From positions 248,001 through 312,000 of the forward strand of contig CAWERW010000013.1 in NCBI GenBank assembly GCA_963811595.1: DNA of 64,000 nucleotides, given 5' to 3'. The stretch comes from DASQFQ01 sp963811595 (GTDB lineage: Bacteria; Actinomycetota; Thermoleophilia; Solirubrobacterales; Solirubrobacteraceae). Shown here one piece after another: positions 51,305 to 61,952 of this stretch. The first letter of the stretch is position 1, and every line of letters starts with the position of its first letter. The notes beneath the pieces are model-generated. The model made no database searches. It was not told where the DNA came from and saw only the letters and a list, made by a program, of their open reading frames with translations. Both the position numbers and the translations under genes were made by a program.

Positions 51305-52910
51305 ATGTGGCGGTGGGTGGCACTCGTCGTGCTCGTGGTGCTCGGAGCGGCCGACACCGCGAGCGCGGCGGTCGCGAAGCCGCGCTTCCTGCGGAACATC
51401 GACACGGGCGAGACGGGTTGGTTCTCCTCGCCCGGGCTGGTCGATCTCACCGGCGACAGGAAGCTCGAGATCGTCGCGCCCTTCTACAGCACGTTCGTCT
51501 ACGACGCGAAGGGCCGGCTCCTCGGCAAGGGCACGGCGAGCGAAGGGCGGGTCTACGCGCCCGGCGTCGTCGCCGACCTCGACCGGGACGGCGTGAAGGA
51601 GATCGTCGTCGGCGGCAACGACGGCACCGTGGCGGCCTACAACCTCGGCGCCGGCGGGCTGCAGGCCAAGGCCGGCTGGCCCGCCTCGACCTGCAGCGGC
51701 GGCCAGTGCCCGGAGACCCGCGGCATGGCGGCGGCGGACCTCGACGGCGACGGTCGCATCGAGGTCGTGGCCACGACCACCAACACGTCGCCCACCGGCT
51801 CCCAGGTCTTCGTCTTCACCGCCTCCGGCGCCAACGCGCCCGGCTGGCCGCGGTACAGCGCGGCCGACGCGACCTTCAACGGCGTCGGCAACCACGGCTA
51901 CGGGGCCTACGGGGAGAACGTCGGGATCGGCCAGCTCGACGGCGACCCGCAACGCGAGGTCGTCGCCACGTTCGACAACCACCAGATCAACCTCTTCAAC
52001 CACGACGGCACGTCGGTGCTCGCGTCGCCGTGGTACACGAACCGCCAGAGCGACCACGCCGGGAAGCGCCTCGGCTGGGGCCAGTTCATCCGCTGGCTCC
52101 GGCCCAAGGTCGAGGACGACCACTACCACCGGCACGCCGGCGACTGGCCCGACGTGAACAAGACGCCGTGGCTGCAGTGGACCGCGTCGCCGCCGTCGAT
52201 CGGCGACCTCGACCGCGACGGCCGCAACGAGGTCATCGGCGTCCCCAACGTCGAGCGGAAGGAGCCGTACGAGACGCAGGCGTACGCGTTCATGGTGCTC
52301 GACGGCGCGTACGGCAACGGATCGCGCTCAGGTCGCCGGCACAAGGGCTTCAACCGGCTCCCGCTCACGAGCAAGCCGGCGGTGCGCCCCGACGGCGACT
52401 GGTACCCGCCGAGCAGCATCCCGGCGCCGAGCCTCGTCAACCTCACCGGCAACCGCCGCCCCGAGATCGTCGCCCCGATCCCCGACGGCTTCATCTACGC
52501 GATCAGCCCGAAGGGCAAGCGCCTGTGGCGGCACAACTACGCCCGCGGACGCGCAAAGACCTTCGCGTCGGAGGTCGTCGCCGCCGACCTGAACCGCGAC
52601 GGCCGCAGCGAGCTCGTCTTCGGCACCTATGGCCTGGCGCCCAACTCAGGCCGCCTCGTCGTGCTCTCCGCCAAGGGCCAGCAAGCTCCACGACCTCCGC
52701 CTCCGCAACCAGGGCACGAACGGCAACGGCATCGGCATCCCCGCGGCACCGTCGATCGCCGACGTCGACCGCGACGGCAGGCTCGAGATCGTGGTCTCGA
52801 CGTTCGACCACGGCATCGACGTCTACCGCGTCCCGCGCTCGAACCGGAAGTCGCTGCCGTGGCCGACCGGCCGCGGCAACCTCCTGCGCACCGGCGCCGC
52901 GCGCCGCTGA
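51305..52910 (+). CDS. Secreted FG-GAP/VCBS repeat protein, frame broken near 52678
   Basis: The protein opens MWRWVALVVLVVLGAADTAS, a Sec signal, and continues with at least five FG-GAP-type repeats whose calcium-loop cores read DLTGDRKLEIVA, DLDRDGVKEIVVGG, DLDGDGRIEVVAT, DLDRDGRNEVIGV and DLNRDGRSELVFG. After LVVLSAKGQ the frame is lost. It is recovered as KLHDLRLRNQGTNGNGIGIP ... DVDRDGRLEIVVS if the extra C at 52677-52679 is removed. Such beta-propellers sit outside the cell and bind polymers or surfaces. Expected full length about 534 residues. A terminator-like hairpin follows at 52973. Confidence 0.85.
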
Positions 52911-52972
52911 GCAGCACTACTTTCATCCGCAAAGTTCCCAGATGCAAGGATCAGCAGGCCGGCCCGGAACGA

Positions 52973-53000
52973 CGGAGGCCCGCCGTGCGGCGGGCCTCCG
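52973..53000. terminator. Strong hairpin between convergent genes
   Basis: CGGAGGCCCGCCG-TG-CGGCGGGCCTCCG is a perfect 13-bp stem with a two-base centre. It lies between the FG-GAP gene (ends 52910) and the convergent ribonucleotide reductase (ends 53025) and can serve both as a rho-independent-like terminator, although no T-run follows on either strand. Confidence 0.7.
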
Positions 53001-53024
53001 TGCAGGCTTCGTGCGGCGCGGGGC

Positions 53025-55955
53025 CTAGCCGCAGCCGGTGTTGTTGCCGCAGCTCGAGCACGTGTAGCACGAGCCCGTGCGCTGCATCATGCCGCCGCAC
53101 TGCGAGCACGCCGGGCCGAGGTCGAGCCCGACCATCTTGGCCGGTAGCACCGGCGGCGAGTCGGTCATCGCCTCGGCGGCCGCCTTCGTGGTGCCCGGCG
53201 CGGTCGCCTTGATCGTCGACCCGCCGTTGCCCGGCTTCGCGGCCGGCGCCGCCGGTCCGGACGTGTCGCTCGACGCGCCGGTCGCGACGTCCTGGGCGGT
53301 GCGGCGCGCGCGGACCTCCTTGGTGAGGATCCCGAGGTCCTCCTGCACGTCGGCGTCGAGGAAGCGCGAGGCCAGCCAGCGCATGATGTAGTCGGGCATC
53401 GACTTCGCGAACGGGATCTCCGGGTTGGTGGTGATCCCCTCCGGGTCGAAGCGCATGTAGGCGAACTTGCGCACGAGCGTCTCGAGCGGCACGCCGTACT
53501 GCAGCGCGATCGAGATCGCGGTCGCGAACGAGTTCATCATGCCGCGGAGGGTCGAGCCCTCCTTGCCGACGTCGGTCAGGAAGATCTCGCCGACCGAGCC
53601 GTCGTCGTACATGCCGGCCGTGATGTAGCCCTCGTGGCCGCCGAGCGAGAACTTGTGCGTGATCGACTGGCGCTCGCGCGGCATCCGGCGCCGCTGCGGG
53701 CCCGCGTCGGCGCGCGCCTGCTTGACCGCCTCGGCCACCGCCTCGTCGACGATCGCGGGGATCTGCGCCTCGGGCACGAGCCGCTCGCCCTCGGGCGTGA
53801 CGTAGCCGCCCTCGCCGGCCTCCACCGCGGCCGGGATCTCCTTGTCCTTCTGCGCGTCGGTGCGCAGCGCCTGCGCGGTCTTGGAGCCGTCGCGGTAGAT
53901 GGCCAGCGCCTTGACGCCGAGCTTCCACGACTGGATGTAGGCCTCGGCGATGTCCTCGACCGTGGCCGTCTCCGGCAGGTTGACCGTCTTCGAGATCGCG
54001 CCCGAGAGGAACGGCTGGACCGCGCCCATCATCTTGATGTGGCCCGGGTGCGAGATCGCGCGCTCGCCGACCGCGACGTCGAACACCTCGAGGTGCTCGG
54101 GCTTGAGGTCCGGCGCCCCGACGATCGTGCCGTGCTCGGTGATGTGCGCCTCGATCTGCTCGACCTGCTCGTCGGCGTAGCCGAGCGTGCGCAGCGCCAT
54201 CGGGACCGTGCGGTTGGCGATCACCATCGAGCCGCCGCCGACCAGCTCCTTGTACTTGACGAGCGAGAAGTCGGGCTCGATGCCGGTCGTGTCGCAGTCC
54301 ATGAGGAACGAGATCGTCCCGGTGGGCGCGAGCACCGTCGCCTGCGCGTTGCGGTAGCCGTAGAGCTCGCCGAGCGCGACCGCCTCGTTCCAGCTCTCGC
54401 GCGCGGCCGCCAGCAGCGACGTGTCGTCGCACGTGGAGTCCGGGATCGCGTACGACGCGTCGCGGTGCATCCGCATGACGTTGTTGTGCGCCTCGCGGTT
54501 CTCCTGGTAGCGGTCGTACGGGCCGATGCCCGCGGCGACCTTCGCCGACTGCAGGTACGCGCGACCCGTCATCAGCGCCGTGATGGCGGCGGCGGTGCCG
54601 CGCCCGGCGTCGGAGTCGTACGGCATGCCGTTGGCCATCAGGAACGCGCCGAGGTTGGCGTAGCCGAGGCCGAGCTGGCGGAACGCGCGGGCGTTCTCCC
54701 CGATCTGCTTCGTCGGGTAGCTCGACGGGCCGACCACGATCTCCTGCGCGAGGAACACGATGTCGACGGCGTGGTTGAAGCGCTTGACGTCGAGCGTGCC
54801 GTCGGGCCGGCGGAACTTCATGAGGTTCAGCGAGGCGAGGTTGCAGGCCGAGTCGTCGACGTGCATGTACTCCGAGCACGGGTTCGACGCGTTGATGCGC
54901 CCCGAGTTCGGCGACGTGTGCCACTGGTTGATCGTCGTGTCGTACTGGACGCCCGGATCGGCGCAGCGCCACGCGGCCTCCGCGATCTCGCGCATCAGCT
55001 CGCGCGCCGGGAGCGTCTCGACCGGCTCGCCCGTGACGCGGGCGGTCAGGTGCCACTCCTCGTCGTTCTCGACCGCGTGCATGAACTCGTCCGAGAGGCG
55101 CACCGAGTTGTTCGCGTTCTGGTACTGGATCGAGTAGAAGCCGTCGCCGTCGATCGACATGTCGAACCCGGCATCGCGCAGCGCGGCGGCCTTGTCCTCC
55201 TCCTTGGCCTTGCACCAGATGAACTCGCGGATGTCCGGGTGGTCGACGTCGAGCACGACCATCTTGGCCGCGCGGCGCGTCTTGCCGCCGGACTTGATCG
55301 TGCCCGCCCAGGCGTCGGCGCCGCGCATGAAGGAGACGGGGCCGGAGGCGGTGCCGCCCTTGCCCAGCGGCTCCGTCGACCCGCGGATGTTCGACAGGTT
55401 GATGCCCGAGCCGGAGCCGCCGCGGAAGATGTTGCCTTCCTTGGTGTTCCAGTCGAGGATCGACTCCATCGTGTCCTGCACGGACAGGATGAAGCAGGCC
55501 GAGCACTGCGGCTGCTCCTCGAAGCCGACGTTGAACCAGACCGGGCTGTTGAACGCCGCGAGCTGGTTGAGCAGGATGAAGGTCAGCTCGGCCTCGAAGC
55601 TGTCGCCGTCCTCGACCGTGGCGAAGTAGCCGCGCTCACGACCCCAGTCGGCGATCGTGCCGGCCACGCGCGAGACCATCTGCTTGACCGAGCGCTCGCG
55701 GGTCGGCGAGTTCAGCTGGCCGCGGAAGTACTTCTGGGCGACGATGTTCGTCGCGTTCTGCGACCACGACTTCGGGAACTCGACGTTGGTCTGCTCGAAC
55801 GCGACCTTGTCGCCGTGGCCGATGCGCGCATCGCGCGTCTCCCACTCGACCTGCTCGAAGGGGTGAACGCCGGGCTGCGTGAACAGCCGCTGGACACTCA
55901 ACGCCTCTCCCATGCGGGGCTCCGTCTCGAGGGTTGTGTGTGGCGTCGACTCCAT
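53025..55955 (-). CDS. nrdJ: Class II (adenosylcobalamin-dependent) ribonucleotide reductase, intact copy
   Basis: 976 residues from ATG 55955, chosen because GGAGAGGAG lies about ten bases upstream; an upstream ATG at 56069 is less likely. The enzyme reduces ribonucleotides to deoxyribonucleotides with a B12-derived radical. Visible: FNSPVWFNVGFEEQPQCSAC (redox Cys, about 151-154), FRGGSGSGINLSNIRG (substrate loop), INASNPCSEYMHVDDSACNL (catalytic Cys and Glu region), APTGTISFLMDCDTTGIEPD, and a C-terminal cysteine cluster CSQCGGMMQRTGSCYTCSSC that may bind zinc or shuttle electrons. Length fits the large NrdJ group. No B12 box or NrdR box was recognised upstream. A second copy lies directly upstream. 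Confidence 0.95.
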   Translation of the reverse strand: MESTPHTTLETEPRMGEALSVQRLFTQPGVHPFEQVEWETRDARIGHGDKVAFEQTNVEFPKSWSQNATNIVAQKYFRGQLNSPTRERSVKQMVSRVAGTIADWGRERGYFATVEDGDSFEAELTFILLNQLAAFNSPVWFNVGFEEQPQCSACFILSVQDTMESILDWNTKEGNIFRGGSGSGINLSNIRGSTEPLGKGGTASGPVSFMRGADAWAGTIKSGGKTRRAAKMVVLDVDHPDIREFIWCKAKEEDKAAALRDAGFDMSIDGDGFYSIQYQNANNSVRLSDEFMHAVENDEEWHLTARVTGEPVETLPARELMREIAEAAWRCADPGVQYDTTINQWHTSPNSGRINASNPCSEYMHVDDSACNLASLNLMKFRRPDGTLDVKRFNHAVDIVFLAQEIVVGPSSYPTKQIGENARAFRQLGLGYANLGAFLMANGMPYDSDAGRGTAAAITALMTGRAYLQSAKVAAGIGPYDRYQENREAHNNVMRMHRDASYAIPDSTCDDTSLLAAARESWNEAVALGELYGYRNAQATVLAPTGTISFLMDCDTTGIEPDFSLVKYKELVGGGSMVIANRTVPMALRTLGYADEQVEQIEAHITEHGTIVGAPDLKPEHLEVFDVAVGERAISHPGHIKMMGAVQPFLSGAISKTVNLPETATVEDIAEAYIQSWKLGVKALAIYRDGSKTAQALRTDAQKDKEIPAAVEAGEGGYVTPEGERLVPEAQIPAIVDEAVAEAVKQARADAGPQRRRMPRERQSITHKFSLGGHEGYITAGMYDDGSVGEIFLTDVGKEGSTLRGMMNSFATAISIALQYGVPLETLVRKFAYMRFDPEGITTNPEIPFAKSMPDYIMRWLASRFLDADVQEDLGILTKEVRARRTAQDVATGASSDTSGPAAPAAKPGNGGSTIKATAPGTTKAAAEAMTDSPPVLPAKMVGLDLGPACSQCGGMMQRTGSCYTCSSCGNNTGCG

Positions 55956-56093
55956 CAGAAAATTCTCCTCTCCCGTGCCAGGGCCCGAACGGTCGGGCTC
56001 ATATCGCTGAAATTCGCGGGCTGAGGAAGACTGCTCCGAGGTCTCGGACGGACTGGAAGTGGCCTGCAAATCAGGCCCTTCATTCTAGAAGCT

Positions 56094-56204
56094 CTAGGCG
56101 TCGACCGCGGACGGCTGGCGGCGCAGAAACCACCCAAATTCCGGCCACCATCCCGGCGGCCGTGAACAGGCTCCACGCGATCCCCTGCCCGAGCTGCGTC
56201 GCGA
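56094..56204 (-). pseudogene. 3' fragment of a YeeE/YedE (DUF6691-like) gene left by the duplication
   Basis: This stretch reads TQLGQGIAWSLFTAAGMVAG and ends, after a one-base slip, at ...RRQPSAVDA-stop (TAG at 56094-56096). It is the counterpart of the end of the gene at 59272 (QGIVWSLFTIAG ... RRQPSAIDA). Only the C-terminal ~36 codons are present. It is joined in frame to the end of the second nrdJ copy, whose own stop codon is lost. Confidence 0.8.
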
Positions 56205-59086
56205 GCCGCAGCCGGTGTTGTTGCCGCAGCTCGAGCACGTGTAGCACGAGCCCGTGCGCTGCATCATGCCGCCGCACTGCGAGCACGCCGGGCCGAGGTC
56301 GAGCCCGATCATCTTCGCCGGCAGCACCGGCGGGGAGTCGGTCATCGCCTCGGCGGCCGCCTTCGTGGTGCCGGGCGCGGACGCCTTGATCGTCGAGCCG
56401 CCGTTGCCGGGCTTCGCGGCCGGCGCCGCCGGCCGCGTGTCGCTCGACGTCCATCGCGATGTCCTCGGCCCTCCGCCGCGCGCGGACCTCCTTGGTGAGG
56501 ATCCCGAGGTCCTCCTGGACGTCGGCGTCGAGGAAGCGCGAGGCCAGCCAGCGCATGATGTAGTCGGGCATCGACTTCGCGAACGGGATCTCCGGGTTGG
56601 TGGTGATCCCCTCCGGGTCGAAGCGCATGTAGGCGAACTTGCGCACGAGCGTCTCGAGCGGCACGCCGTACTGCAGCGAGATCGAGATCGCGGTCGCGAA
56701 CGAGTTCATCATCCCGCGGAGGGTCGAGCCCTCCTTGCCGACGTCGGTGAGGAAGATCTCCCCGACCGAGCCGTCGTCGTACATGCCGGCCGTGATGTAG
56801 CCCTCGTGGCCGCCGAGCGAGAACTTGTGCGTGATCGACTGGCGCTCGCGCGGCATCCGGCGCCGCTGCGGGCCCGCGTCGGCGCGCGTCTGCTTGACCG
56901 CCTCGGCCACGGCGTCGTCGACGATCGCCGCGATCTGCGCCTCGGGCACGAGCCTGCTCGCCGTCGGGCGTGACGTAGCCGCCCTCGCCGGCCTCGACCG
57001 CCGCCGGGATCTCCTTGTCCTTCTGCGCGTCGGTGCGCAGCGCCTGGGCGGTCTTCGAGCCGTCGCGGTAGATCGCCAGCGCCTTGACGCCGAGCTTCCA
57101 CGACTGGATGTAGGCCTCGGCGATGTCCTCGACCGTCGCCGTCTCCGGCAGGTTCACGGTCTTGGAGATCGCGCCCGACAGGAACGGCTGGACCGCGCCC
57201 ATCATCTTGATGTGGCCCGGGTGCGAGATCGCCCGCTCGCCGACCGCGACGTCGAACACCTCGAGGTGCTCGGCCTTGAGCGCCGGCGCCCCGACGATCG
57301 TGCCGTGCTCGGTGATGTGCGCCTCGATCTGCTCGACCTGCGCGTCGGCGTAGCCGAGCGTGCGCAGCGCCATCGGCACCGTGCGGTTGGCGATCACCAT
57401 CGAGCCGCCGCCGACCAGCTCCTTGTACTTGACGAGCGAGAAGTCGGGCTCGATGCCGGTGGTGTCGCAGTCCATCAGGAACGAGATCGTCCCCGTGGGC
57501 GCGAGCACCGTCGCCTGCGCGTTGCGGTAGCCGTAGAGCTCGCCGAGCGCGACCGCCTCGTTCCAGCTCTCGCGCGCGGCGGCCAGCAGCGAGCTGTCCT
57601 CGCACGTCGAGTCCGGGATCGAGTACGACGCGTCGCGGTGCATCCGCATGACGTTGTTGTGCGCCTCGCGGTTCTCGCCGTAGCGGTCGTACGGGCCGAT
57701 GCCCGCGGCGACCTTGGCCGACTGCAGGTACGCGCGACCCGTCATCAGCGCCGTGATGGCGGCGGCGGTGCCGCGGCCGGCGTCGGAGTCGTACGGCATG
57801 CCGTTGGCCATCAGGTACGCGCCGAGGTTGGCGTAGCCGAGGCCGAGCTGGCGGAACGCGCGGGCGTTCTCCCCGATCTCCTTCGTCGGGTAGCTCGACG
57901 GGCCGACCACGATCTCCTGCGCGAGGAAGACGATGTCGACGGCGTGGTTGAAGCGCTTGACGTCGAGCGTGCCGTCGGCCTTGCGGAACTTCATGAGGTT
58001 CAGCGACGCGAGGTTGCAGGCCGAGTCGTCGACGTGCATGTACTCCGAGCACGGGTTGGACGCGTTGATGCGGCCCGAGTTCGGCGACGTGTGCCACTGG
58101 TTGATCGTCGTGTCGTACTGGACGCCCGGATCGGCGCAGCGCCAGGCGGCCTCGGCGATCTCGCGCATCAGCTCGCGCGCCGGGAGCGTCTCGACCGGCT
58201 CGCCCGTGACGCGGGCGGTCAGGTGCCACTCCTCGTCGTTCTCGACCGCGTGCATGAACTCGTCCGAGAGGCGGACCGAGTTGTTCGCGTTCTGGTACTG
58301 GATCGAGTAGAAGCCGTCGCCGTCGATCGACATGTCGAACCCGGCGTCGCGCAGCGCGGCGGCCTTGTCCTCCTCCTTGGCCTTGCACCAGATGAACTCG
58401 CGGATGTCCGGGTGGTCGACGTCGAGCACGACCATCTTGGCCGCGCGGCGCGTCTTGCCGCCGGACTTGATCGTGCCCGCCCAGGCGTCGGCGCCGCGCA
58501 TGAAGGAGACGGGGCCGGAGGCGGTGCCGCCCTTGCCCAGCGGCTCCATCGAGCCGCGGATGTTCGAGAGGTTGATGCCCGAGCCGGAGCCGCCGCGGAA
58601 GATGTTGCCTTCCTTGGTGTTCCAGCCGAGGATCGACTCCATCGTGTCGTCGACGGAGAGGATGAAGCAGGCCGAGCACTGCGGCTGCTCCTCGAAGCCG
58701 ACGTTGAACCAGACCGGCGAGTTGAACGCCGCCAGCTGGTTGAGCAGGATGTAGGTCAGCTCGGCCTCGAAGCTGTCGCCGTCCTCGACCGTCGCGAAGT
58801 AGCCGCGCTCACGACCCCAGTCGGCGATCGTGCCGGCCACGCGCGAGACCATCTGCTTGACCGAGCGCTCGCGCGTCGGCGAGTCGAGCTGGCCGCGGAA
58901 GTACTTCTGGGCGACGATGTTCGTCGCGTTCTGCGACCACGACTTCGGGAACTCGACGTTGGTCTGCTCGAACGCGACCTTGTCGCCGTGGCCGATGCGC
59001 GCGTCGCGCGTCTCCCACTCGACCTGCTCGAACGGGTGCACCCCGGGCTGCGTGAACAGCCGCTGCACACTGAGCGCCTCTCCCAT
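56205..59086 (-). pseudogene. nrdJ: Second copy of class II ribonucleotide reductase, frame broken
   Basis: From MGEALSVQRLFTQPG (ATG 59086) to ...EAGEGGYVTPDGE the frame is open and almost identical to the intact copy (differences such as DDTMESILG for QDTMESILD). An extra T near 56954-56956 shifts the frame; PEAQIAAIVDDAVAEAVKQT resumes in the next frame. A further slip occurs near 56445, before TDSPPVLPAKMIGLDLGPAC. The upstream ATG at 59129 is out of frame with ATG 59086 because of one extra G. The TAG stop is replaced by TCG, so the frame reads into the YedE fragment. It may be a decaying duplicate or an active gene with sequence errors; the motifs (catalytic Cys, C-terminal Cys cluster) are all still encoded. 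Confidence 0.85.
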
Positions 59087-59271
59087 GCGGGGCTCCGTCG
59101 TGAGGGCTGTGTGTCGGGGTGGACTCCATCGAAACCTTCTCCTCTTCGCTCCGCCGGTCCCGCCGGCCGGGCTCACCTGAATTTGCGGGCTGGGATGGTC
59201 CTCCGACCCCCGGACGGAACTGGAAGTCGGCGCTGCAAAGTCAGGAATTTCTCCTGCAAATTGTAGAAGGT

Positions 59272-59630
59272 CTAGGCGTCGATCGCGGACGGCTGACGGC
59301 GCAAAAACACCCAGATTCCGGCCACCACCCGGCGATCGTGAAGAGGCTCCACACGATCCCCTGGCCCGAGCTGCGTGGCGATCGGCCCGGGGCACGCGTC
59401 GGCGAGCGCCCAGCCGGTCCCGAACAGCACGCTGCCGGCGACGTGGCGCCGCTGGACGGCGACTGCGAGCTGCCAGTCGATGCGCTCGCCGGTGAGCAGC
59501 GCGCGCGGCGCGCGCAGCAGGCGCAGCAGCCGACGTGGCGGCCGACGCGACGCACGGCCGAGGCGAAGAACAGGAACAGGTAGGACTCCTCGAACAGCAG
59601 CGCGCCGCGGATGACGTCCGGGTCGCTCAT
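59272..59630 (-). CDS. YeeE/YedE family sulfur-transport protein, second half (DUF6691-like), frame broken
   Basis: From ATG 59630 the fragments read SDPDVIRGALLFEESYLFLF, then (other frames) HVAGSVLFGTGWALADACPG, QGIVWSLFTIAG and FLRRQPSAIDA with TAG at 59272-59274. This order and the G-x-G-W-x-x-x-x-x-C-P-G-P motif match the second half of split YeeE/YedE proteins, which import thiosulfate or related sulfur compounds through a cysteine relay. At least three single-base slips break the frame. Expected length about 119 residues. The start overlaps the stop of the partner gene (ATGA). Confidence 0.72.
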
Positions 59631-60145
59631 GCCGCGTCCAGCGACAGCGTGACGCCGAACACGAGGCCGACGAGCAGGCCCGGCGAGCCTCATCGTCAGC
59701 GCCTCGATCACGAACGAGACGGCGATCGCGGTGCCGAAGAACGTCGCGGTCGCGACGAGCGCCGCGCGCGAGAGCATCGACGTGCCGGTCAGCCCGTTGC
59801 CCGACGTGCAGCCGCCGGCGGTCTTGGCGCCGAAGCCGATCAGCACGCCGGCGACGAGCAGGATCAGCCCGATCAGGCGCGGTAGCTGTCGAACGTGCGC
59901 GTCAGCCAGCCGTAGCCCTCGAAGCCCGGCTCCCCGCGCACGAGCGCGAACAGCGAGCCCGCCGACGATCAGCCCGATGAGGAACCAGCCGCGCCAGTCG
60001 AACGCCAGGCTGCGCTTGCCGACCGGTCGATGACCTCGGAGAACGCGCCGGTGACGCCGAGGCGCGCGTTGAGCAGCCCGCGGATCGCGACCACGCACAG
60101 GCCGAGCACCGGCCCGCCGATCCACCACGGCAGCTGCTCGCGCAT
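59627..60145 (-). CDS. YeeE/YedE family sulfur-transport protein, first half, frame broken
   Basis: From ATG 60145: REQLPWWIGGPVLGLCVVAI, RGLLNARLGVTGAFSEVIDR, then FDWRGWFLIGLIVGGLA, LIGLILLVAGVLIGFGAKTA and GGCTSGNGLTGTSMLSRAAL, ending GLVFGVTLSLDAA. GCTSGNGLTG is the conserved cysteine motif of YeeE/YedE transporters. The pieces lie in different frames because of single-base slips (about 60020, 59950, 59880, 59690), but the order is complete for a ~170-residue first half. It follows a secreted-protein gene with TGATG overlap. Confidence 0.75.
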
Positions 60146-60900
60146 CAGCGCCCGAGCCGCACCCAGTCGACGAAGTCGCCCCACGTGCCGCCGGCCCGGT
60201 AGGCCGCCTCGCCCCAGGCGTGGCGGGCGCCGGCGACGCGCTCCCCGCCCCAGCCGAAGCGGCGGGCGGCGAGCGCCAGCACGACGGCGAGCAGCGTCGA
60301 GCGCCAGCAGGCCGAGCGCGATCAGCAGCCCGACCGGCGTGCCCTCGTGCGGGCGGTCGAGCAGCACGGGCGCGCGTGGCCGGCGCGGGCGCGGAGCTCG
60401 TCGACCGGCGGCGGCGGGGCGACCGTCGGCGGTCGGGGTCGGCTCCGGCGTGCGCCGCGGCGTCTCGGCTGCGCGGGCGCGGGCTGGCCGGCTGCGCCGG
60501 CGGCGGGCTTCGCGGGCGCCGGCGCGGCCGGCGCGGGGCGGGCGTCTGAGCGGGCGGCGCGGCCGGCGCAGCCGCCGCGGCGGCACCGCCGTCGTCCTCG
60601 TCCTGCTGGCTCGTCGCCCGGCGCGGCGCAGTTGCCGGCGCCGCTTCTCGCGCTCGCGCAGCGCGGCCTCGACGGCCGGGCGGAAGGCCGGGCGTCTCCT
60701 CCTCGATGTCCGGCGTGATCTCGCGCAGCGTGCGGCGGTAGACCTTGATCGCGTGGTCGCAGGGCTGGATCGCCGCGTCGGTGCGGTAGTCGTCGTAGAC
60801 GCGCTGGGCGCTCGCGCGACAGGTCTGCGGCGGCCACGGCGGGCAGCACGGCGAGCAGTGCGAGCGCCGCCACGAGAGCCCCGGTCAGGCGGACGGACAC
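60145..60900 (-). CDS. Exported Pro/Ala-rich protein with C-terminal membrane segment, frame broken
   Basis: GTG start at 60900 gives SVRLTGALVAALALLAVLPA, a Sec signal peptide. The mature part, pieced over single-base slips, reads AQRVYDDYRTDAAIQPCDHA, IKVYRRTLREITPDIEEETP and VEAALREREKRRRQLR, then a long Pro/Ala/Arg linker. It ends with a hydrophobic helix (GTPVGLLIALGLLAL plus LLAVVLALAARRFGWGG) and FVDWVRLGR. No family is recognised. It is the first gene of the leftward group with the YedE pair, and diverges from galE across 41 bases. Confidence 0.6.
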
Positions 60901-60941
60901 GCGCGAAAGGGTACCGAGGGGCTGGTATCACTCTGCGCCGC

Positions 60942-61928
60942 ATGAAGCTCCTCGTCACCGGCGGCGCCGGCTACATCGGCTCGATCGTGGCCGCCCAGCT
61001 GCTCGACGCGGGCCACGACGTCACCGTGCTCGACAGCCTCGAGCGCGGCCACGCCGCGGCGGTCCCGAGCGGCGCGCGCGCTCGAGCAGCGTCGACCTGC
61101 TCGACGCCGAGGCCGCCGTCGGCGCACGCTCGCCGAGGGCTACGACGCCGTCCTGCACTTCGCCGCGCTCGCGCTCGTCGCCGAGTCGGTCGCCCACCCC
61201 GAGCGCTACCACCGCGGCAACTTCGTCGGCACGCTGAACCTGCTCGACGCCATGCGCGAGGCCGGCTGTCAAGCGGCTCGTGTTCTCCTCGACCTGCGCG
61301 GTCTACGGCGAGCCCGCCGAGGTCCCGATGCCCGAGACGCTGCCGACCGACCCGGTCAACGCCTACGGCGCGTCCAAGCTCGCGGTCGACCGGATGATCA
61401 CCGACGAGTGCCGCGCCCACGGGCTCGGCGCGGTCTCGCTGCGCTACTTCAACGTCGCGGGCGCGAGCGGCGAGCTCGGCGAGGACCACGAGCCCGAGAC
61501 CCACCTGATCCCGCTCGTGCTGCAGGCCGCCGCCGGCCGGCGCGAGCACGTCTCGGTGTTCGGCACCGACTACCCGACGCCCGACGGCACCGCCGTGCGC
61601 GACTACATCCACATCGAGGACCTCGGCGAGGCCCACATCCTCGGGCTCGAGCGGGCCACGAACCCGGGCGAGCACCGGATCTACAACCTCGGCAACGGCA
61701 CCGGCTTCTCGGTCCGCCAGGTGATCGAGGCCGCGCGCGCCGTCACCGGCCGCGAGATCCCCGTCACGCGAGGAGGGGCGGCGCCCGGGCGACCCAGCCG
61801 CGCTGGTGGCGTCGTCGCAGCGGATCCGCGACGAGCTCGGCTGGGTCCCGCGCAAGCCCGAGATCGAGACGATGATCGCCGACGCCTGGGCGTGGTTCCA
61901 GGCGCGCCCCCAGGGCTACGGCGACTGA
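60942..61928 (+). CDS. galE: UDP-glucose 4-epimerase (GalE), frame broken
   Basis: MKLLVTGGAGYIGSIVAAQL gives the NAD site; then HFAALALVAESVAHPERYHR, VFSSTCAVYGEPAEVPMPET, NAYGASKLAVDRMITDECRA (catalytic Tyr-x-x-x-Lys intact), SLRYFNVAGASGELGEDHEP and YNLGNGTGFSVRQVIEAARA. The last residues, in another frame, read DELGWVPRKPEIETMIADAW. Single-base slips near 61083, 61128, 61268 and 61772 break the frame; when they are corrected the length is about 328 residues, normal for GalE. It interconverts UDP-glucose and UDP-galactose in the cytoplasm and would feed the glycan loci in this window. Confidence 0.88.
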
Positions 61929-61931
61929 CCG

Positions 61932-61952
61932 CTTCCTGGCTACGCCAGGAAG
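61932..61952. terminator. Hairpin after galE, overlapping the end of the 23-residue gene
   Basis: CTTCCTGGC-TAC-GCCAGGAAG is a perfect 9-bp stem with a 3-base loop, starting four bases after the galE stop. It can end transcription from galE. On the other strand it covers the last codons and stop of the small membrane protein gene. Confidence 0.6.

Larger units (their letters stand above)
53028..59380. repeat. Tandem duplication, period 3177 bp (nrdJ plus the 3' end of the upstream YedE-like gene)
   Basis: Equivalent landmarks are exactly 3177 bases apart: GCCGCAGCCGG at 53028 and 56205, and GAGCTGCGT at 56191 and 59368. The unit therefore includes the last ~110 bases of the YedE-B gene, the leader and the whole nrdJ. 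The coding parts are nearly identical with mostly third-position changes, while the leaders have diverged more. The junction lies at about 56198-56205. Confidence 0.9.

Noticed and set aside
55956..56090. Possible cobalamin riboswitch or NrdR boxes before nrdJ
   Set aside because: I found no B12-box-like GCCACTG arrangement and no ACACWATATAT-type NrdR boxes in either nrdJ leader.
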